Positions 1 to 8,631 of a DNA stretch of 64,000 nt are shown here, one piece after another. The stretch is from Schauerella fraxinea. GTDB taxonomy: Bacteria > Pseudomonadota > Gammaproteobacteria > Burkholderiales > Burkholderiaceae_B. Below the pieces are notes generated by a model. The model searched no databases and was not told the origin of the DNA. It worked only from the letters and a program-made list of their open reading frames with translations. Each line of letters begins with the position of its first letter. The first letter of the stretch is position 1. The position numbers were made by a program, and so were the translations under genes. The stretch lies in assembly GCA_030849965.1 (NCBI GenBank), contig JAVDKL010000001.1:2028554-2092553 (forward strand), in the 5' to 3' direction.

Positions 1-414
1 TCAACAAATTTCGTGGCGATAACTTGTATGCGCGCGCTCAAAGAATCGGGGCAGTCGAAATCGCTTCTTCCTTATATCCAGTTAATCGATTTTATTCGAC
101 TTAATGGTGCAGAGACAAGCAGAGTTCCGTTCAAGGACGTGATCGACACGGAATCAAATCTGTCTAGTGAGGTGCTGCAAAGATTATTGTTCGCGCTAGG
201 AATACCGCTCGATGACATGTTTATCCTAAAAAAGCAGTTTATTGATCGGAATTTGCTCAAGACCCGGAACGCGATTGCTCATGGCGAGCGGACAGAGGTT
301 TCGGAGAAGTTTGCTTCCGAGATAGTTTCTCAGGTCGAGTCTCTTCTACTACAATTCAAAGTTGCCGTGGAAAACGCAGCCGCTCAACGGTTGTTCGAAC
401 GCGCTTTGCCCTAG
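1..414 (+). CDS. MAE_28990/MAE_18760-like HEPN protein, 5' end missing
   Basis: The frame is open to the left edge (Ser-Thr-Asn-Phe precede a possible GTG at 13), so this is probably the C-terminal part of a longer protein. The visible 137 residues are helical and end with the HEPN signature R-N-A-I-A-H followed by G-E, about residues 89-94 of the visible part, in the context LLKTRNAIAHGE. HEPN proteins of this group are commonly RNases or RNA-binding partners in toxin-antitoxin and phage-defence modules; that role here is inference. Base composition is clearly lower in GC than the genes from 824 onward, as expected for acquired DNA. The partner gene, if any, lies outside the window. Confidence 0.7.
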   Translation, partial: STNFVAITCMRALKESGQSKSLLPYIQLIDFIRLNGAETSRVPFKDVIDTESNLSSEVLQRLLFALGIPLDDMFILKKQFIDRNLLKTRNAIAHGERTEVSEKFASEIVSQVESLLLQFKVAVENAAAQRLFERALP

Positions 415-823
415 TTGGCTGATCGCTCTACGACATTGACTGCCCTTTTTTCTAATCTCAGAACCGCATCTGTGAGACAACGATCCAACCATGTGAACGC
501 CCCGACCAAAGTTAGTAAATCTGAAAAATCCAATGTGCCGATTTGACAAGCAAGGGGGCGCATCTGTCGAAGAACATGTAGCGACAACCAACACCGTAGG
601 TTCCGAGCAGGCTCGCAAGCTTCAGGGTGAATATTCCGATGATCCACCATGAACGGCAGACTCTCGCCAGCAGCGAACATTACAATCGCGCTAAGGTCGC
701 TCTTTGCGAACCTGACAGGCGCACGATAAATCCCCTCATAAAGTACGAAAATTTCGACTCACGAACTATCGTCGCGCCCATCCAAAAATAAATATACAAA
801 CTAACTGCTGCGCAATCTGCTTG
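415..823. other. AT-richer spacer without a recognisable gene
   Basis: About 410 bp with lower GC than the rest of the window. Two overlapping 89-codon frames exist on the minus strand (349-618 and 411-680), but neither resembles a family I know and one runs into the HEPN gene antisense. I see no terminator, tRNA or attachment-site repeat. It probably belongs with the HEPN gene to the end of a genomic island, and the core-like composition resumes near 824. Confidence 0.5.
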
Positions 824-1693
824 CTAAACCGCCCTCAAATCCGGCACCGCACCAAACTTCCCATCGTAATAATCGCGCGCTGCCTGAGCAATTTCCTCAC
901 GCGTATTCATAACAAACGGCCCCTGCGCAACCACCGGCTCAGCAAGCGGCGCAGCATACCCATACAACAACCGCGCATCGGTCACTGCGGCAACCTGCAC
1001 GTCATCGCCATCATCATTCAGCTCGACCAGTTGCCAAGGTGCCACCGCACCTCCGCCGATCGACACCTCACCCGAAACCACATACATGAACACCGCCTGC
1101 CCCGCCGGTGCCGGCAAGGTCACTTCGCCACCCGCGCGCAGCGAAACCGTTGTCATCGTCACCCCAGTCAACGAAGCCACGGGCCCCGTCACACCAATCA
1201 CCTCACCCGCAATCACATCCACCGTCACGCGCCCCTCATCAAGCGTAACGACCGGGATATCCTTGCGCTGCAGCCCGGTATATGCCGGCGCGGTCATCTT
1301 CAAGCGGCTCGGCAAATTCACCCACAACTGCAAGATCTCCAACGGTCCACCCGATCGCTTAAACGACGAAGGCGACACCTCGGCGTGGATCAGGCCCGAC
1401 CCCGCCGTCATCCATTGCACGCCGCCGGCATGAATCACGCTGGCATGCCCGCCACTATCGAGATGCGCCAGATCACCCTCGAGAATGAACGTGACCGTTT
1501 CAAATCCGCGATGCGGATGCGGTCCGAACGGCAGGCCCTGATTATTCGGCTCGTATTGCATCGGGCCATGATGATTGAGAAACAGAAACGGATCCAACTG
1601 CGCCAGACGCGGGCCGGGCAAGGGACGGCGCGTGACGAGATCGCCGATATCATCGCGATGGGCGGGATGCAGTGTGCGGACAGTACGGCTCAT
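824..1693 (-). CDS. Pirin family protein
   Basis: A bicupin protein of 289 aa, the normal pirin length. The N-terminal cupin carries the four expected metal ligands H59 and H61 (motif HPHRG), H103 and E105 (motif HAEVS), almost the same positions as in human pirin. Bacterial pirins bind Fe(II); some act as quercetin 2,3-dioxygenases, others modulate partner enzymes. The substrate cannot be read from sequence. An AAGAGG Shine-Dalgarno precedes the ATG. The gene is transcribed towards the island edge and is divergent from the small gene at 1776. No operon partner is visible. Confidence 0.92.
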   Translation of the reverse strand: MSRTVRTLHPAHRDDIGDLVTRRPLPGPRLAQLDPFLFLNHHGPMQYEPNNQGLPFGPHPHRGFETVTFILEGDLAHLDSGGHASVIHAGGVQWMTAGSGLIHAEVSPSSFKRSGGPLEILQLWVNLPSRLKMTAPAYTGLQRKDIPVVTLDEGRVTVDVIAGEVIGVTGPVASLTGVTMTTVSLRAGGEVTLPAPAGQAVFMYVVSGEVSIGGGAVAPWQLVELNDDGDDVQVAAVTDARLLYGYAAPLAEPVVAQGPFVMNTREEIAQAARDYYDGKFGAVPDLRAV

Positions 1694-1775
1694 GTAAACC
1701 TCTTGGCGAGAGCACAGGATTCGCGCGCAGCGCTAGAATCGACGGCTTCATTTGAATACCAAAAGGATACCCGCC

Positions 1776-2051
1776 ATGGAACCCGACGTCGTCGAGCGGC
1801 TGACTATTCAGCACACGCGCACCATCAACAGCTTGATTTTTCAGTTGTTGGCCACGCGCCAGGCGTTGCACGCCGTGATGGCCACAGTGCCGGATCCGGA
1901 TCACGTGGCGAGTGTGTTTGAGAAGCAGGTGGCGGATACGCTCAGCGATCTGAGCCAAGAGCCCGATCAGGCATATCTCGCGGAAGCGTATGCGCAAAGC
2001 GCGGACGAAACGTTGGCCGCGCTGGGCCAACAGCCGAAATTCGATGTGTGA
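1776..2051 (+). CDS. Conserved hypothetical protein, 91 aa
   Basis: A small, probably helical protein starting MEPDVVERL. The frame is open further upstream to a TTG at 1752, but the ATG at 1776 has an AGGA ribosome site about 10 bases upstream and is preferred. Composition and codon use match the chromosome. There is no signal peptide or membrane segment, no cysteines and no catalytic motif. I do not recognise a function. It is convergent with the 110-aa hypothetical gene at 2195. Confidence 0.7.
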   Translation: MEPDVVERLTIQHTRTINSLIFQLLATRQALHAVMATVPDPDHVASVFEKQVADTLSDLSQEPDQAYLAEAYAQSADETLAALGQQPKFDV

Positions 2052-2164
2052 TTGCGGACGATTGATCGCCGATCAACGGCGATGATCGATGAGTGTCGAT
2101 CGTTAATCTATGAACGTCGCCTGACGATCGTGAATGGCGAAGGCCGATCGTTGATTGCGGACCA
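2049..2164. repeat. GATC-rich degenerate repeats between convergent genes
   Basis: The spacer after the 91-aa gene begins with TGATTGCGGACGA, which overlaps that gene's stop codon (2049-2061), and the same string returns as TGATTGCGGACCA at 2152-2164. In between, CGATCGTTAAT (2097), CGATCGTGAAT (2125) and CGATCGTTGAT (2146) recur. The region can fold into several imperfect hairpins and may serve as a terminator for one or both convergent genes. Confidence 0.45.
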
Positions 2165-2194
2165 ACTAACGATCCGCACTCACCATCAGCTCAA

Positions 2195-2527
2195 TCAAGC
2201 GATCGGCTTGATGCCCACCGTGTACGCGCCTTGATTGCCGTGCGCGGGGTTGCGGATCTTGAGCATGGTGCCGCCGGGCGCGTAGTCGAACGTTTGGCGC
2301 GGCACTTCAAACCACTCGTGAAAGCTGGTGCGGGCGAACTCGGGCACAAAAACCTTGGCGCGCTTTTCGTCGCAATAGAACTCGACCACGGTGCGCTCGA
2401 TCGTCAACGGGCGCGTGTTGCCCATGCGATAGGTGCACTTGAGTTCGGCTTTGAAGGTCTTGCCGGGTTGCCATGGAAGTCCGATGAATTCCATGAAGTT
2501 CTTGATGGCAAGGTAGGGCTCTTGCAC
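2195..2527 (-). CDS. Hypothetical protein, 110 aa
   Basis: A small soluble protein with a probable GTG start at 2527 preceded by GGAG with 5-base spacing. It has alternating hydrophobic and charged segments suggestive of a beta-rich fold (for example RTVVEFYCDE and RAKVFVPEF), no signal peptide and no membrane segment. I do not recognise the family. It lies downstream of the NYN-domain gene on the same strand, separated by about 115 bp containing a hairpin at 2559-2579, so co-transcription is uncertain. Confidence 0.65.
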   Translation of the reverse strand: MQEPYLAIKNFMEFIGLPWQPGKTFKAELKCTYRMGNTRPLTIERTVVEFYCDEKRAKVFVPEFARTSFHEWFEVPRQTFDYAPGGTMLKIRNPAHGNQGAYTVGIKPIA

Positions 2528-2558
2528 GGGCGCTCCGGTGATAGGTCGATAACAGGGT

Positions 2559-2579
2559 AAGCCGCTAGTTTAGTGGCTT
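2559..2579. terminator. Small hairpin between two minus-strand genes
   Basis: AAGCCGCTA, loop GTT, TAGTGGCTT gives a 9-bp stem with one G-U pair. Read on the plus strand it is followed by a short T-run; on the minus strand, where the NYN gene is transcribed, there is only CTTACC after it. It is therefore a weak terminator at best for the NYN gene. Confidence 0.35.
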
Positions 2580-2643
2580 TTGCCGAAAGCCATGCGAGCA
2601 CGGGCGGAGGCGGCAGGCCTGCTGGCCGCGTCCGCGCCCCGCT

Positions 2644-4302
2644 TTACTCTTCGGCCGGTGCCGCCTTGCGCGGGCGTCGGCTGCGCGACGGGGTTTTGCG
2701 GATGGGTTTGGGTGAGGCTTCCGGTGCGGCGTCTGCCGCGGCAGTGGGCGCCGCAGCTTCAGCAGCCACAGGCGCCACAGGTGCCATGGGCACCTCTGCC
2801 GCTGCGGTTGTCTCTACCCGAGTCCGGCTTCGACGCGGACGGCGCTCGGGACGGGCTGGCGCTTCGGAGGACGCATCCCCATCCGACGACGTTGCTGCGT
2901 CGGGCAAAACGGCATCCTCACGTGCACCAGACGCACGGCGTCCTGCTGATGCCGGGCTCGTGGCCCGGCGAGTAGCAGGCGCCTCGACCGTTTCCAATGA
3001 CGACAGTGGTTCGGGTGTTTGCACCGGTTCCACAAACGGATTGGCAGCTTCGCGCTTGCGATCGGATGCGCGCGATCGTGCACCGGTTCGACGCGACGAC
3101 GTGCGTGTACGTGCAGGTGCGGCGTCCGGCGTGGTCGGTTCGCCCCAAGGATCTTGAGCAGCGGCACCGTCGTGATGCGTGGCGTCGTCGCCTTGGTCCT
3201 GTTCGGAATAGGCTTGCTCGGCGGGTGCCTGATACTCAGGCTCTTGATACACCGGCGCCTGGTAATCCGGATCCTGATAATCCTGTTCGTCGTCGAACGA
3301 CGCCCGGCGCGGCAGGTCGTTCGTTTGTGCCTCAGCGGATCTGCCGGCCGACTTGCGGCCGCCCCGCGTTCTGCGGCGCGATTCGGGTTTGGCAGCGGCT
3401 TCTTCTACACCGGGCAACGATGCGGTTACCGGCACTGAGGCGACGTCGCCGGAGGAGGTGTCGCCCTGCCCTTGCGCATTATTGGCGCGATACACGTAGG
3501 CGCCGGATTTCTCGTCGCGGCCAAATTCCAGCAAACCGCGCGATTGAGCTTCTTCGAGCAAGTTGCCGAAGGCGCGAAAGCCGTAGTACGACTCGTTGAA
3601 ATCGGGCTTGCGGCGTTTGATGGCTTCTTTAAGCACGGAGGCCCAGATCTTGCCGCTATCGCCACGTTCCGAGACGAGCGCGTCGAACGTTTCCACAGCG
3701 ATGTCAATGGCCTTGCCGCGGCGCACGTCCAGATCGTCCTTGCGGCGGCGGTCGGCATCGGCCGGGCGCTTGTTGGCTGCCGGTGCCGGGTTGCGGGCAC
3801 CGCGCTTGGCGGCCACGTGCTGGCTTTCACGCACGAGGTCGTCATAGAAAATGAATTCGTCGCAGTTGGCGATCAACAGGTCGGAGGTCGATTGCTTCAC
3901 CCCCACGCCGATCACTTGCTTGGCGTTTTCACGCAGCTTGGAGACGAGCGGGGAAAAATCGGAGTCGCCACTGATAATCACGAACGTGTTGACGTGCGAC
4001 TTGGTATAGCAAAGGTCCAATGCGTCGACGACCAGTCGAATATCCGCTGAATTCTTGCCTGACTGGCGCACGTGCGGAATCTCGATCAATTCGAAATTGG
4101 CCTCGTGCATCGTGGCTTTGAAGTTTTTGTAGCGCTCCCAGTCGCAATACGCTTTTTTGACGACGATGCTGCCTTTGAGCAGCAAGCGTTCAAGCACCGG
4201 CTTGATGTCAAATTTTTCGTATTGCGCGTCGCGCACGCCGAGCGCGACGTTCTCGAAGTCGCAGAACAACGCCATGCTGACGTTTTCGTTGGAAGAATTC
4301 AT
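2644..4302 (-). CDS. NYN domain protein with OST-HTH/LOTUS domain and disordered tail
   Basis: A 552-aa protein. Residues about 9-150 form a LabA-like NYN (PIN-type) domain with the acidic motif CDFEN near the N-terminus and ISGDSDFSPL later, typical of metal-dependent RNases. Residues about 195-275 resemble an OST-HTH/LOTUS RNA-binding domain (KIWASVLKEAIKRRKPDF ... YGFRAFGNLL). The last roughly 275 residues are low complexity, first with a YQxP-rich stretch, then Ala/Pro/Arg-rich and basic at the end. The frame continues to 4365, but the ATG at 4302 (MNSSNENVSMALF) matches where relatives begin. An RNA-processing role is inferred from the family. Confidence 0.9.
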   Translation of the reverse strand: MNSSNENVSMALFCDFENVALGVRDAQYEKFDIKPVLERLLLKGSIVVKKAYCDWERYKNFKATMHEANFELIEIPHVRQSGKNSADIRLVVDALDLCYTKSHVNTFVIISGDSDFSPLVSKLRENAKQVIGVGVKQSTSDLLIANCDEFIFYDDLVRESQHVAAKRGARNPAPAANKRPADADRRRKDDLDVRRGKAIDIAVETFDALVSERGDSGKIWASVLKEAIKRRKPDFNESYYGFRAFGNLLEEAQSRGLLEFGRDEKSGAYVYRANNAQGQGDTSSGDVASVPVTASLPGVEEAAAKPESRRRTRGGRKSAGRSAEAQTNDLPRRASFDDEQDYQDPDYQAPVYQEPEYQAPAEQAYSEQDQGDDATHHDGAAAQDPWGEPTTPDAAPARTRTSSRRTGARSRASDRKREAANPFVEPVQTPEPLSSLETVEAPATRRATSPASAGRRASGAREDAVLPDAATSSDGDASSEAPARPERRPRRSRTRVETTAAAEVPMAPVAPVAAEAAAPTAAADAAPEASPKPIRKTPSRSRRPRKAAPAEE

Positions 4303-4488
4303 AAAAATGTCGCCCAAAAGGCGCCTGTCAGGCAATCGTTCGATCCTAACAGATGCGGCCTTCATGGACGAGTCATGCCGTCCCTAGACGAGGCATGCCG
4401 CCCTCATGAATGAGAGCGGCCGCCGTCGCTTAGGAGGCGTGCCCCTTACTTTGCAATAGGTGCACCACTTGGGTATCAACCACAGCGC

Positions 4489-4971
4489 TCAACGCGCGTC
4501 GCACAGGCTGGGCTCAGCAGTAGCCTCAGCAGCCGGCTCAGCCACCGGCTTTGCCGTCGCAGACGCCGGCAAACCAAACATTCGGTCGAACGCCAAGCTG
4601 AACACGTAGGTGTAGACCAGAAAGAACACGATCAAGCCCAGGTCGAGCAAAAACGCTTCCCATAGCGACACCTTCAACCACCAAGCGAAGAGCGGCACGA
4701 TAAACACGACCAGGCCGATCTCAAAGCCGATGGCGTGGGCGGCCCGGCGCAGCATCCCGCGACCGCGCACGATTTGGCGGGCTTCCCATGATTCGAATGC
4801 GGCGTTGTAAACCAGGTTCCAGACCACGGCAATCGCCGAGGCGCCCACTGCTGCCACGCCCGCCTGCGCGCCGCCATGGCCGCCGAGTAGCGCGAGGCCT
4901 GCGCTGGTGCACGCGATGGCGATGATTTCGTAAAGGGTGACGTAGACGATCTTGCGTTTAATGCCTTGCAC
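4489..4971 (-). CDS. PACE family multidrug efflux transporter
   Basis: A 160-aa inner-membrane protein made of two bacterial-transmembrane-pair repeats, four helices in all. The family hallmarks are visible: MQGIKRKIVYVTLYE at the N-terminus, WNLVYNAAFE after helix 2, and a related second repeat. The start is GTG at 4971 with AGAGGA upstream. PACE proteins such as AceI export chlorhexidine, acriflavine or short diamines by proton exchange. The C-terminus has an extra Ala/Glu-rich tail of about 25 residues. The divergent LysR gene at 5116 is the likely regulator, a common arrangement for this family. Confidence 0.92.
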   Translation of the reverse strand: MQGIKRKIVYVTLYEIIAIACTSAGLALLGGHGGAQAGVAAVGASAIAVVWNLVYNAAFESWEARQIVRGRGMLRRAAHAIGFEIGLVVFIVPLFAWWLKVSLWEAFLLDLGLIVFFLVYTYVFSLAFDRMFGLPASATAKPVAEPAAEATAEPSLCDAR

Positions 4972-5115
4972 GGTAATGTCCTCTAACTCATGGCGGGAGC
5001 ACGATCCAAAATCGCTTCATCCGCGTAACTCAGCCTGAATCGTATGCCGCATATTCAGAACAAAAAAGTTAGGTTCTTTCAGTTTTTCTGATAGTCAATC
5101 TGATAACGTGACGCC

Positions 5116-6033
5116 ATGGCTTTCTCCAGCGACAACGTCCGCGTGTTTCTTGCCGTGCTCGATCACGGTTCGTTCTCTGCCGCCGCCCGCGCGCTGGGCC
5201 GCGTGCCGTCGGCCGTGAGCATGACGATCTCGCAGCTTGAAGCGGAACTGGATATGGCGTTGTTCGACCGGTCTGCACGAGAACCGCAGCCTACCGAGAA
5301 TGCCCTGGCGCTCGAGCCGCAGGCACGCTTACTGGCCAGCCAGTTGCGGCAATTGCAGGCGCATGCGCTATCGCTGCACAGAGGGCTCGAGCGCAAGTTG
5401 TCGCTTGTGGTGGTGCCAGAGCTGCTGTCCGCGCCGTGGAGCGAACCGCTGGCGATCCTGGCGGCGGAGTTTCCGTCGTTGGAAGTGGAGGTGTTTTCGG
5501 CGCCGCAGGCCGATGCCTTGAAGCGCCTTTTCGACGGCGAGGCGCAATTGGCGCTCGTTTTCGAGCGTCCGGGCACGGATGAGCGGGAAGAATTCATCGA
5601 GTACAGCGACGAACTGTTCGTGGCGGTGATCGCGCCAGGCCATGCCTCGTTAAGCAAACGCGGCGGGCGCTTGAATCACAGCGATTTGCTCAATATCCGA
5701 CAGATTGCGGTCGCCGGTCGCGATGCGGGTGTGGCGGATCCCAAATTTCTGGTCGCCCGCCAGATCTGGCGTACGGATAGTCATTTGGCCACCCTCACCT
5801 TGGTCCAGGCCGGCTTGGGCTGGGCGTATCTGCCGCGTACGTTGATCGAGCCGTTGCTGGCGAGCGGCAGTCTGCAGGAAATCAGGTTTGCCAACATCAG
5901 CAATGCGCTGCGGCTGTGGGTGGACGTGGTGTGGTCCAACGAACAGCCGCTGGGGCTCGGCGCGAAACGGTTTATCGAGTTGATGCGTGAAACGGCGGGA
6001 CGCACCACAAAGCGCGATCCGCGCAAGAAATAG
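5116..6033 (+). CDS. LysR family transcriptional regulator next to PACE pump
   Basis: A 305-aa LysR protein. The N-terminal winged HTH (about residues 5-63, VFLAVLDHGSFSAAARALGRVPSAVS) is followed by a periplasmic-binding-like effector domain. It is divergent from the PACE transporter gene with about 140 bp between the starts. That spacer is AT-rich near the LysR start (5058-5107), a plausible place for the shared promoter. By analogy with AceR/AceI it probably activates the pump in response to its substrate; this is inference. Confidence 0.92.
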   Translation: MAFSSDNVRVFLAVLDHGSFSAAARALGRVPSAVSMTISQLEAELDMALFDRSAREPQPTENALALEPQARLLASQLRQLQAHALSLHRGLERKLSLVVVPELLSAPWSEPLAILAAEFPSLEVEVFSAPQADALKRLFDGEAQLALVFERPGTDEREEFIEYSDELFVAVIAPGHASLSKRGGRLNHSDLLNIRQIAVAGRDAGVADPKFLVARQIWRTDSHLATLTLVQAGLGWAYLPRTLIEPLLASGSLQEIRFANISNALRLWVDVVWSNEQPLGLGAKRFIELMRETAGRTTKRDPRKK

Positions 6034-6040
6034 CCGGTGT

Positions 6041-6091
6041 CTTCGCTTGGGCGATGAACGACTCGCCTGCTCTCGCATCGCTCAGGCGAAG
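6041..6091. terminator. Inverted repeat between convergent genes, reaching into hydrolase 3' end
   Basis: CTTCGCTTGGGCGATG (6041-6056) and CATCGCTCAGGCGAAG (6076-6091) are complementary at 14 of 16 positions, with a 19-base loop. The right arm includes the stop codon (6082-6084) and last codons of the hydrolase gene. There is no T-run, so if it terminates transcription it does so as a long bidirectional stem or with Rho. Confidence 0.5.
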
Positions 6092-6999
6092 AACGGCACC
6101 ACGCGCTCAAGCAACGCTTCGGGCGCTTCTTCCGCTACGTAGTGGCCACAAGCCAGCGCCCCGCCCTGCACATCTCGCGCGACCAGACGCCATTCTTCCA
6201 GCGGTTTAAAGCAGGTGTTGACCACTCCAGCTTCTCCCCACAGCGCCAGCACCGGCATCTCAAGCATCTTGCCCGCATCTCGATCCGCCTGGTCATGCTC
6301 CAGGTCGATACCCGCCGACGCGCGATAGTCTTCGCACAACCCCCGCGCCGCGCCGGGTAAGGTCAGGCAATGCTCGTAATGCGCCAGTGCCACGGGGTGA
6401 AAAGGTGCAAGACCGGCGCTGCGGCGGCCCATTACGTCACGCGCGTAAGCGCGCGGATCGGCTTCGATCAGGCGTTCGGGCAGCGGCGCGGGCTGGATCA
6501 AAAAGAACCAATGCCAGTACGCGCGTGCGAAGGCTTCGGTGGTTTGGGCATACATGGCCAGTGTGGGCGCGATATCGAGCATCGCCAGGCGTTGCACGGC
6601 TTCAGGATGGTCGGCGGCCAAGCGATGGGCCACGCGTGCACCGCGATCGTGGGCCAGCACATCGAAGCGTTCAAAACCCAATGCCGACATCAATCGCAAC
6701 TGATCCCGCGCCATGATGCGTTTGGAATACGGCAGATGATCCGGCGTGCTGTCGGGCTTGGAGGATTCGCCATAGCCGCGCAGGTCGGCCGCGACCACGG
6801 TATGGGAGCGCGCCAGGGTGGGGGCAACGCGGTGCCAGATGGCATGCGTTTGCGGATGGCCGTGCAGCAATAGCAACGGGGGTCCGTTGCCGCCCACGAT
6901 GCAGTTGATGTGCACGCCGTCGTCCACATCAACCGTCTTTTGTGTGAAACCCGGGAAAAGTGCTGCGGTTGAAAACGATGATGATGAGGTTGCCGGCAA
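6082..6999 (-). CDS. Alpha/beta hydrolase, haloacetate (fluoroacetate) dehalogenase-like
   Basis: A 305-aa alpha/beta hydrolase. All residues known to matter in fluoroacetate dehalogenase have counterparts: nucleophile D118 in HDRG, acid D142 (LDIAPT), base H286 (CGHYVAE), carboxylate-binding R119 and R122, and halide-binding H163, W164 and Y225. The oxyanion-hole HGHPQ is at 46-50. Family knowledge: these enzymes hydrolyse haloacetates to glycolate through an Asp ester. The first roughly 14 residues are a poorly conserved extension without clear signal-peptide character. It stands alone, convergent with the LysR gene. Dehalogenase activity is inferred; a related esterase or epoxide hydrolase remains possible. 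Confidence 0.85.
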   Translation of the reverse strand: MPATSSSSFSTAALFPGFTQKTVDVDDGVHINCIVGGNGPPLLLLHGHPQTHAIWHRVAPTLARSHTVVAADLRGYGESSKPDSTPDHLPYSKRIMARDQLRLMSALGFERFDVLAHDRGARVAHRLAADHPEAVQRLAMLDIAPTLAMYAQTTEAFARAYWHWFFLIQPAPLPERLIEADPRAYARDVMGRRSAGLAPFHPVALAHYEHCLTLPGAARGLCEDYRASAGIDLEHDQADRDAGKMLEMPVLALWGEAGVVNTCFKPLEEWRLVARDVQGGALACGHYVAEEAPEALLERVVPFFA

Positions 7000-7262
7000 A
7001 GCTGTCTCCTGAACGCGGGCGCTTATTGGCAGGTCGCCTGCGCCTCGCGCTCCATCATAAAGACACCGGCGCTCATAATCGTTTCACCGGGCGGGATTCA
7101 GCCTTTCGCGGCCGGCATGAATGGAGGCCGCAATGGCGTTACTACACACCAGCGCTATTCCAGAATTTGCAGTAATAAGAGCGGTCAGGCGGCTGAGTCG
7201 AATGACGCACATCCGCACATCGTCTAACAGTGCGAATGGCGTTTCCCCACCAGCCCACACGA

Positions 7263-8033
7263 TTATTTTTGCAGTTGATCGAGCGCGTTTTGCGCACGCT
7301 CACCCGCGTCGGCATTCACCTGATCTCTCAAGATTTGGGCGAGTTGACCAAGCTGATTGGTCGTGAGCCCGACGTTCTTGCTGATCTGCATATGCGATTG
7401 CACCTGGGCCTCAGCACCCGGCAGCACCGACAGCATGCTGACCGTAGCCACCTCGCGCGCTTTCCAATCGAGGTTATCGCGTTCGAAGATATCGCCGAAG
7501 AGATGGGTCTTCAGATACTCATCGATTGCCGGCGCAAACTCGAAGAGCGCCCCTTTCACGGGAGCACCGACCAGCTTGGTTTGATTGGCGGTGCCGGCCT
7601 TCAATAAATCGTCGCCTTTGGGAATGGCTTTCGACGGCAACGTTCCAGGGGCATCTTCGATGCCACGCTTTTTACGCGCGTCCAGCACCTTCATCAATTC
7701 GCCAAGCGCATTCAAGCTGCGTGGAAATCCGGCGTACGCGTAAACCTGAACCAGCACTTCCTTAACGTCGCTGATCGTCAAGCCGGCGTCGAGCCCTTGT
7801 TCAATCGATAGATTGAGCTTGGCGATATCGCCTGCCGCCGCGAAGGCCGCGATGGGTACGATCGATCGTTGCAATGCGCTGAGGGTTTCACTCGCGTTCT
7901 GTGATTCGGACATGCGTGGCTCCTTTCCCACCGGCGCAGCGTGAGACCACGCCGCTGCCAAACTTATTGTTGCGGTTAATGCAACCGCCAACAGGCGATG
8001 CGACGACGTCTTAATGTGCGCGGTATTGTTCAT
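7263..8033 (-). CDS. Carboxymuconolactone decarboxylase family protein with signal peptide
   Basis: A 256-aa protein with two AhpD/CMD-type repeats (about residues 55-125 and 170-240; the second contains [26 protein letters not shown]). From the ATG at 8033 (AAGG, 6-base spacing) it begins with a Sec signal peptide ending near SHA-AP. A second in-frame ATG at 7913, with an ideal AAGGAG at 6-base spacing, would make a cytosolic protein starting MSESQN. The start overlaps the cupin gene by 23 bases, so the two are coupled. CMD-like proteins act as decarboxylases, peroxidases or thiol-linked antioxidants; the exact reaction is unknown. Confidence 0.88.
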   Translation of the reverse strand: MNNTAHIKTSSHRLLAVALTATISLAAAWSHAAPVGKEPRMSESQNASETLSALQRSIVPIAAFAAAGDIAKLNLSIEQGLDAGLTISDVKEVLVQVYAYAGFPRSLNALGELMKVLDARKKRGIEDAPGTLPSKAIPKGDDLLKAGTANQTKLVGAPVKGALFEFAPAIDEYLKTHLFGDIFERDNLDWKAREVATVSMLSVLPGAEAQVQSHMQISKNVGLTTNQLGQLAQILRDQVNADAGERAQNALDQLQK

Positions 8034-8511
8034 CGCTGACCTTCTCCATCCACTCAACATTCTTGCCGTCCGTTCCCGTTCCCGTGACGGCCAAATGCGT
8101 CATCGCCGTCTTCTCCGCCGCGCCGTGCCAATGCTTGATCCCCGGCGGGCACCACACCACATCGCCCGGGTGAATGCGCTGGATAGGCTTGCCTTCCTCT
8201 TGAACGAGACCCAGGCCCGAGACGACGACCAGTTGTTGACCAAATGGATGCGTGTGCCATGCCGATCGAGCGCCGGGCTCAAAGGTGACCAATGCCCCAG
8301 ACGCGTTGACGCCATCCTTAGCTGGCCACACCATATCCACGCGTACGCTTCCAGTGAAATTTGCAGCCGGCCCGGCAATCGACGGCTGACTGCCGGATCG
8401 CACGATTTCCTGATGGGCGGACGCTTCTTGAGCGGCTATCGCTGATGTCGACGCCAATAGCGGACCAGCCATGATGAGTACTGCGACATGCAGGTTGTGG
8501 AAGGGCTTCAT
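8011..8511 (-). CDS. Exported cupin, hydroxynitrile-lyase-like
   Basis: A 166-aa protein with a signal peptide (cleavage near AIAAQ) and one cupin domain. Metal ligands H86, H88 and Q92 (motif WHTHPFGQQ) and H127 (KHWHG) match the manganese cupins of the bacterial (R)-hydroxynitrile-lyase group, most of which have unknown natural roles. It is the first gene of a two-gene operon with the CMD-family gene and is divergent from the LysR gene at 8632. A detoxification or redox role in the periplasm is inference. Confidence 0.87.
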   Translation of the reverse strand: MKPFHNLHVAVLIMAGPLLASTSAIAAQEASAHQEIVRSGSQPSIAGPAANFTGSVRVDMVWPAKDGVNASGALVTFEPGARSAWHTHPFGQQLVVVSGLGLVQEEGKPIQRIHPGDVVWCPPGIKHWHGAAEKTAMTHLAVTGTGTDGKNVEWMEKVSDEQYRAH

Positions 8512-8631
8512 GCGTTTCCTGTGGTGAGTCAGTTCATCGCATCGTGATGCGCAGCACCTACTCTATCCACTGCCCAACTAGCGGTCTAGATAGTAAAATC
8601 CGCATGTAATGGTGAAGAAAGCTCAACAATC

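Noticed and set aside
411-680. 89-codon minus-strand frame in the low-GC edge
   Set aside because: Overlaps other frames, no ribosome site, no known family. Could be a decayed gene but cannot be supported.
821-1921. 366-codon plus-strand frame over the pirin gene
   Set aside because: Arg/His-rich antisense frame; pirin on the other strand has all catalytic residues.
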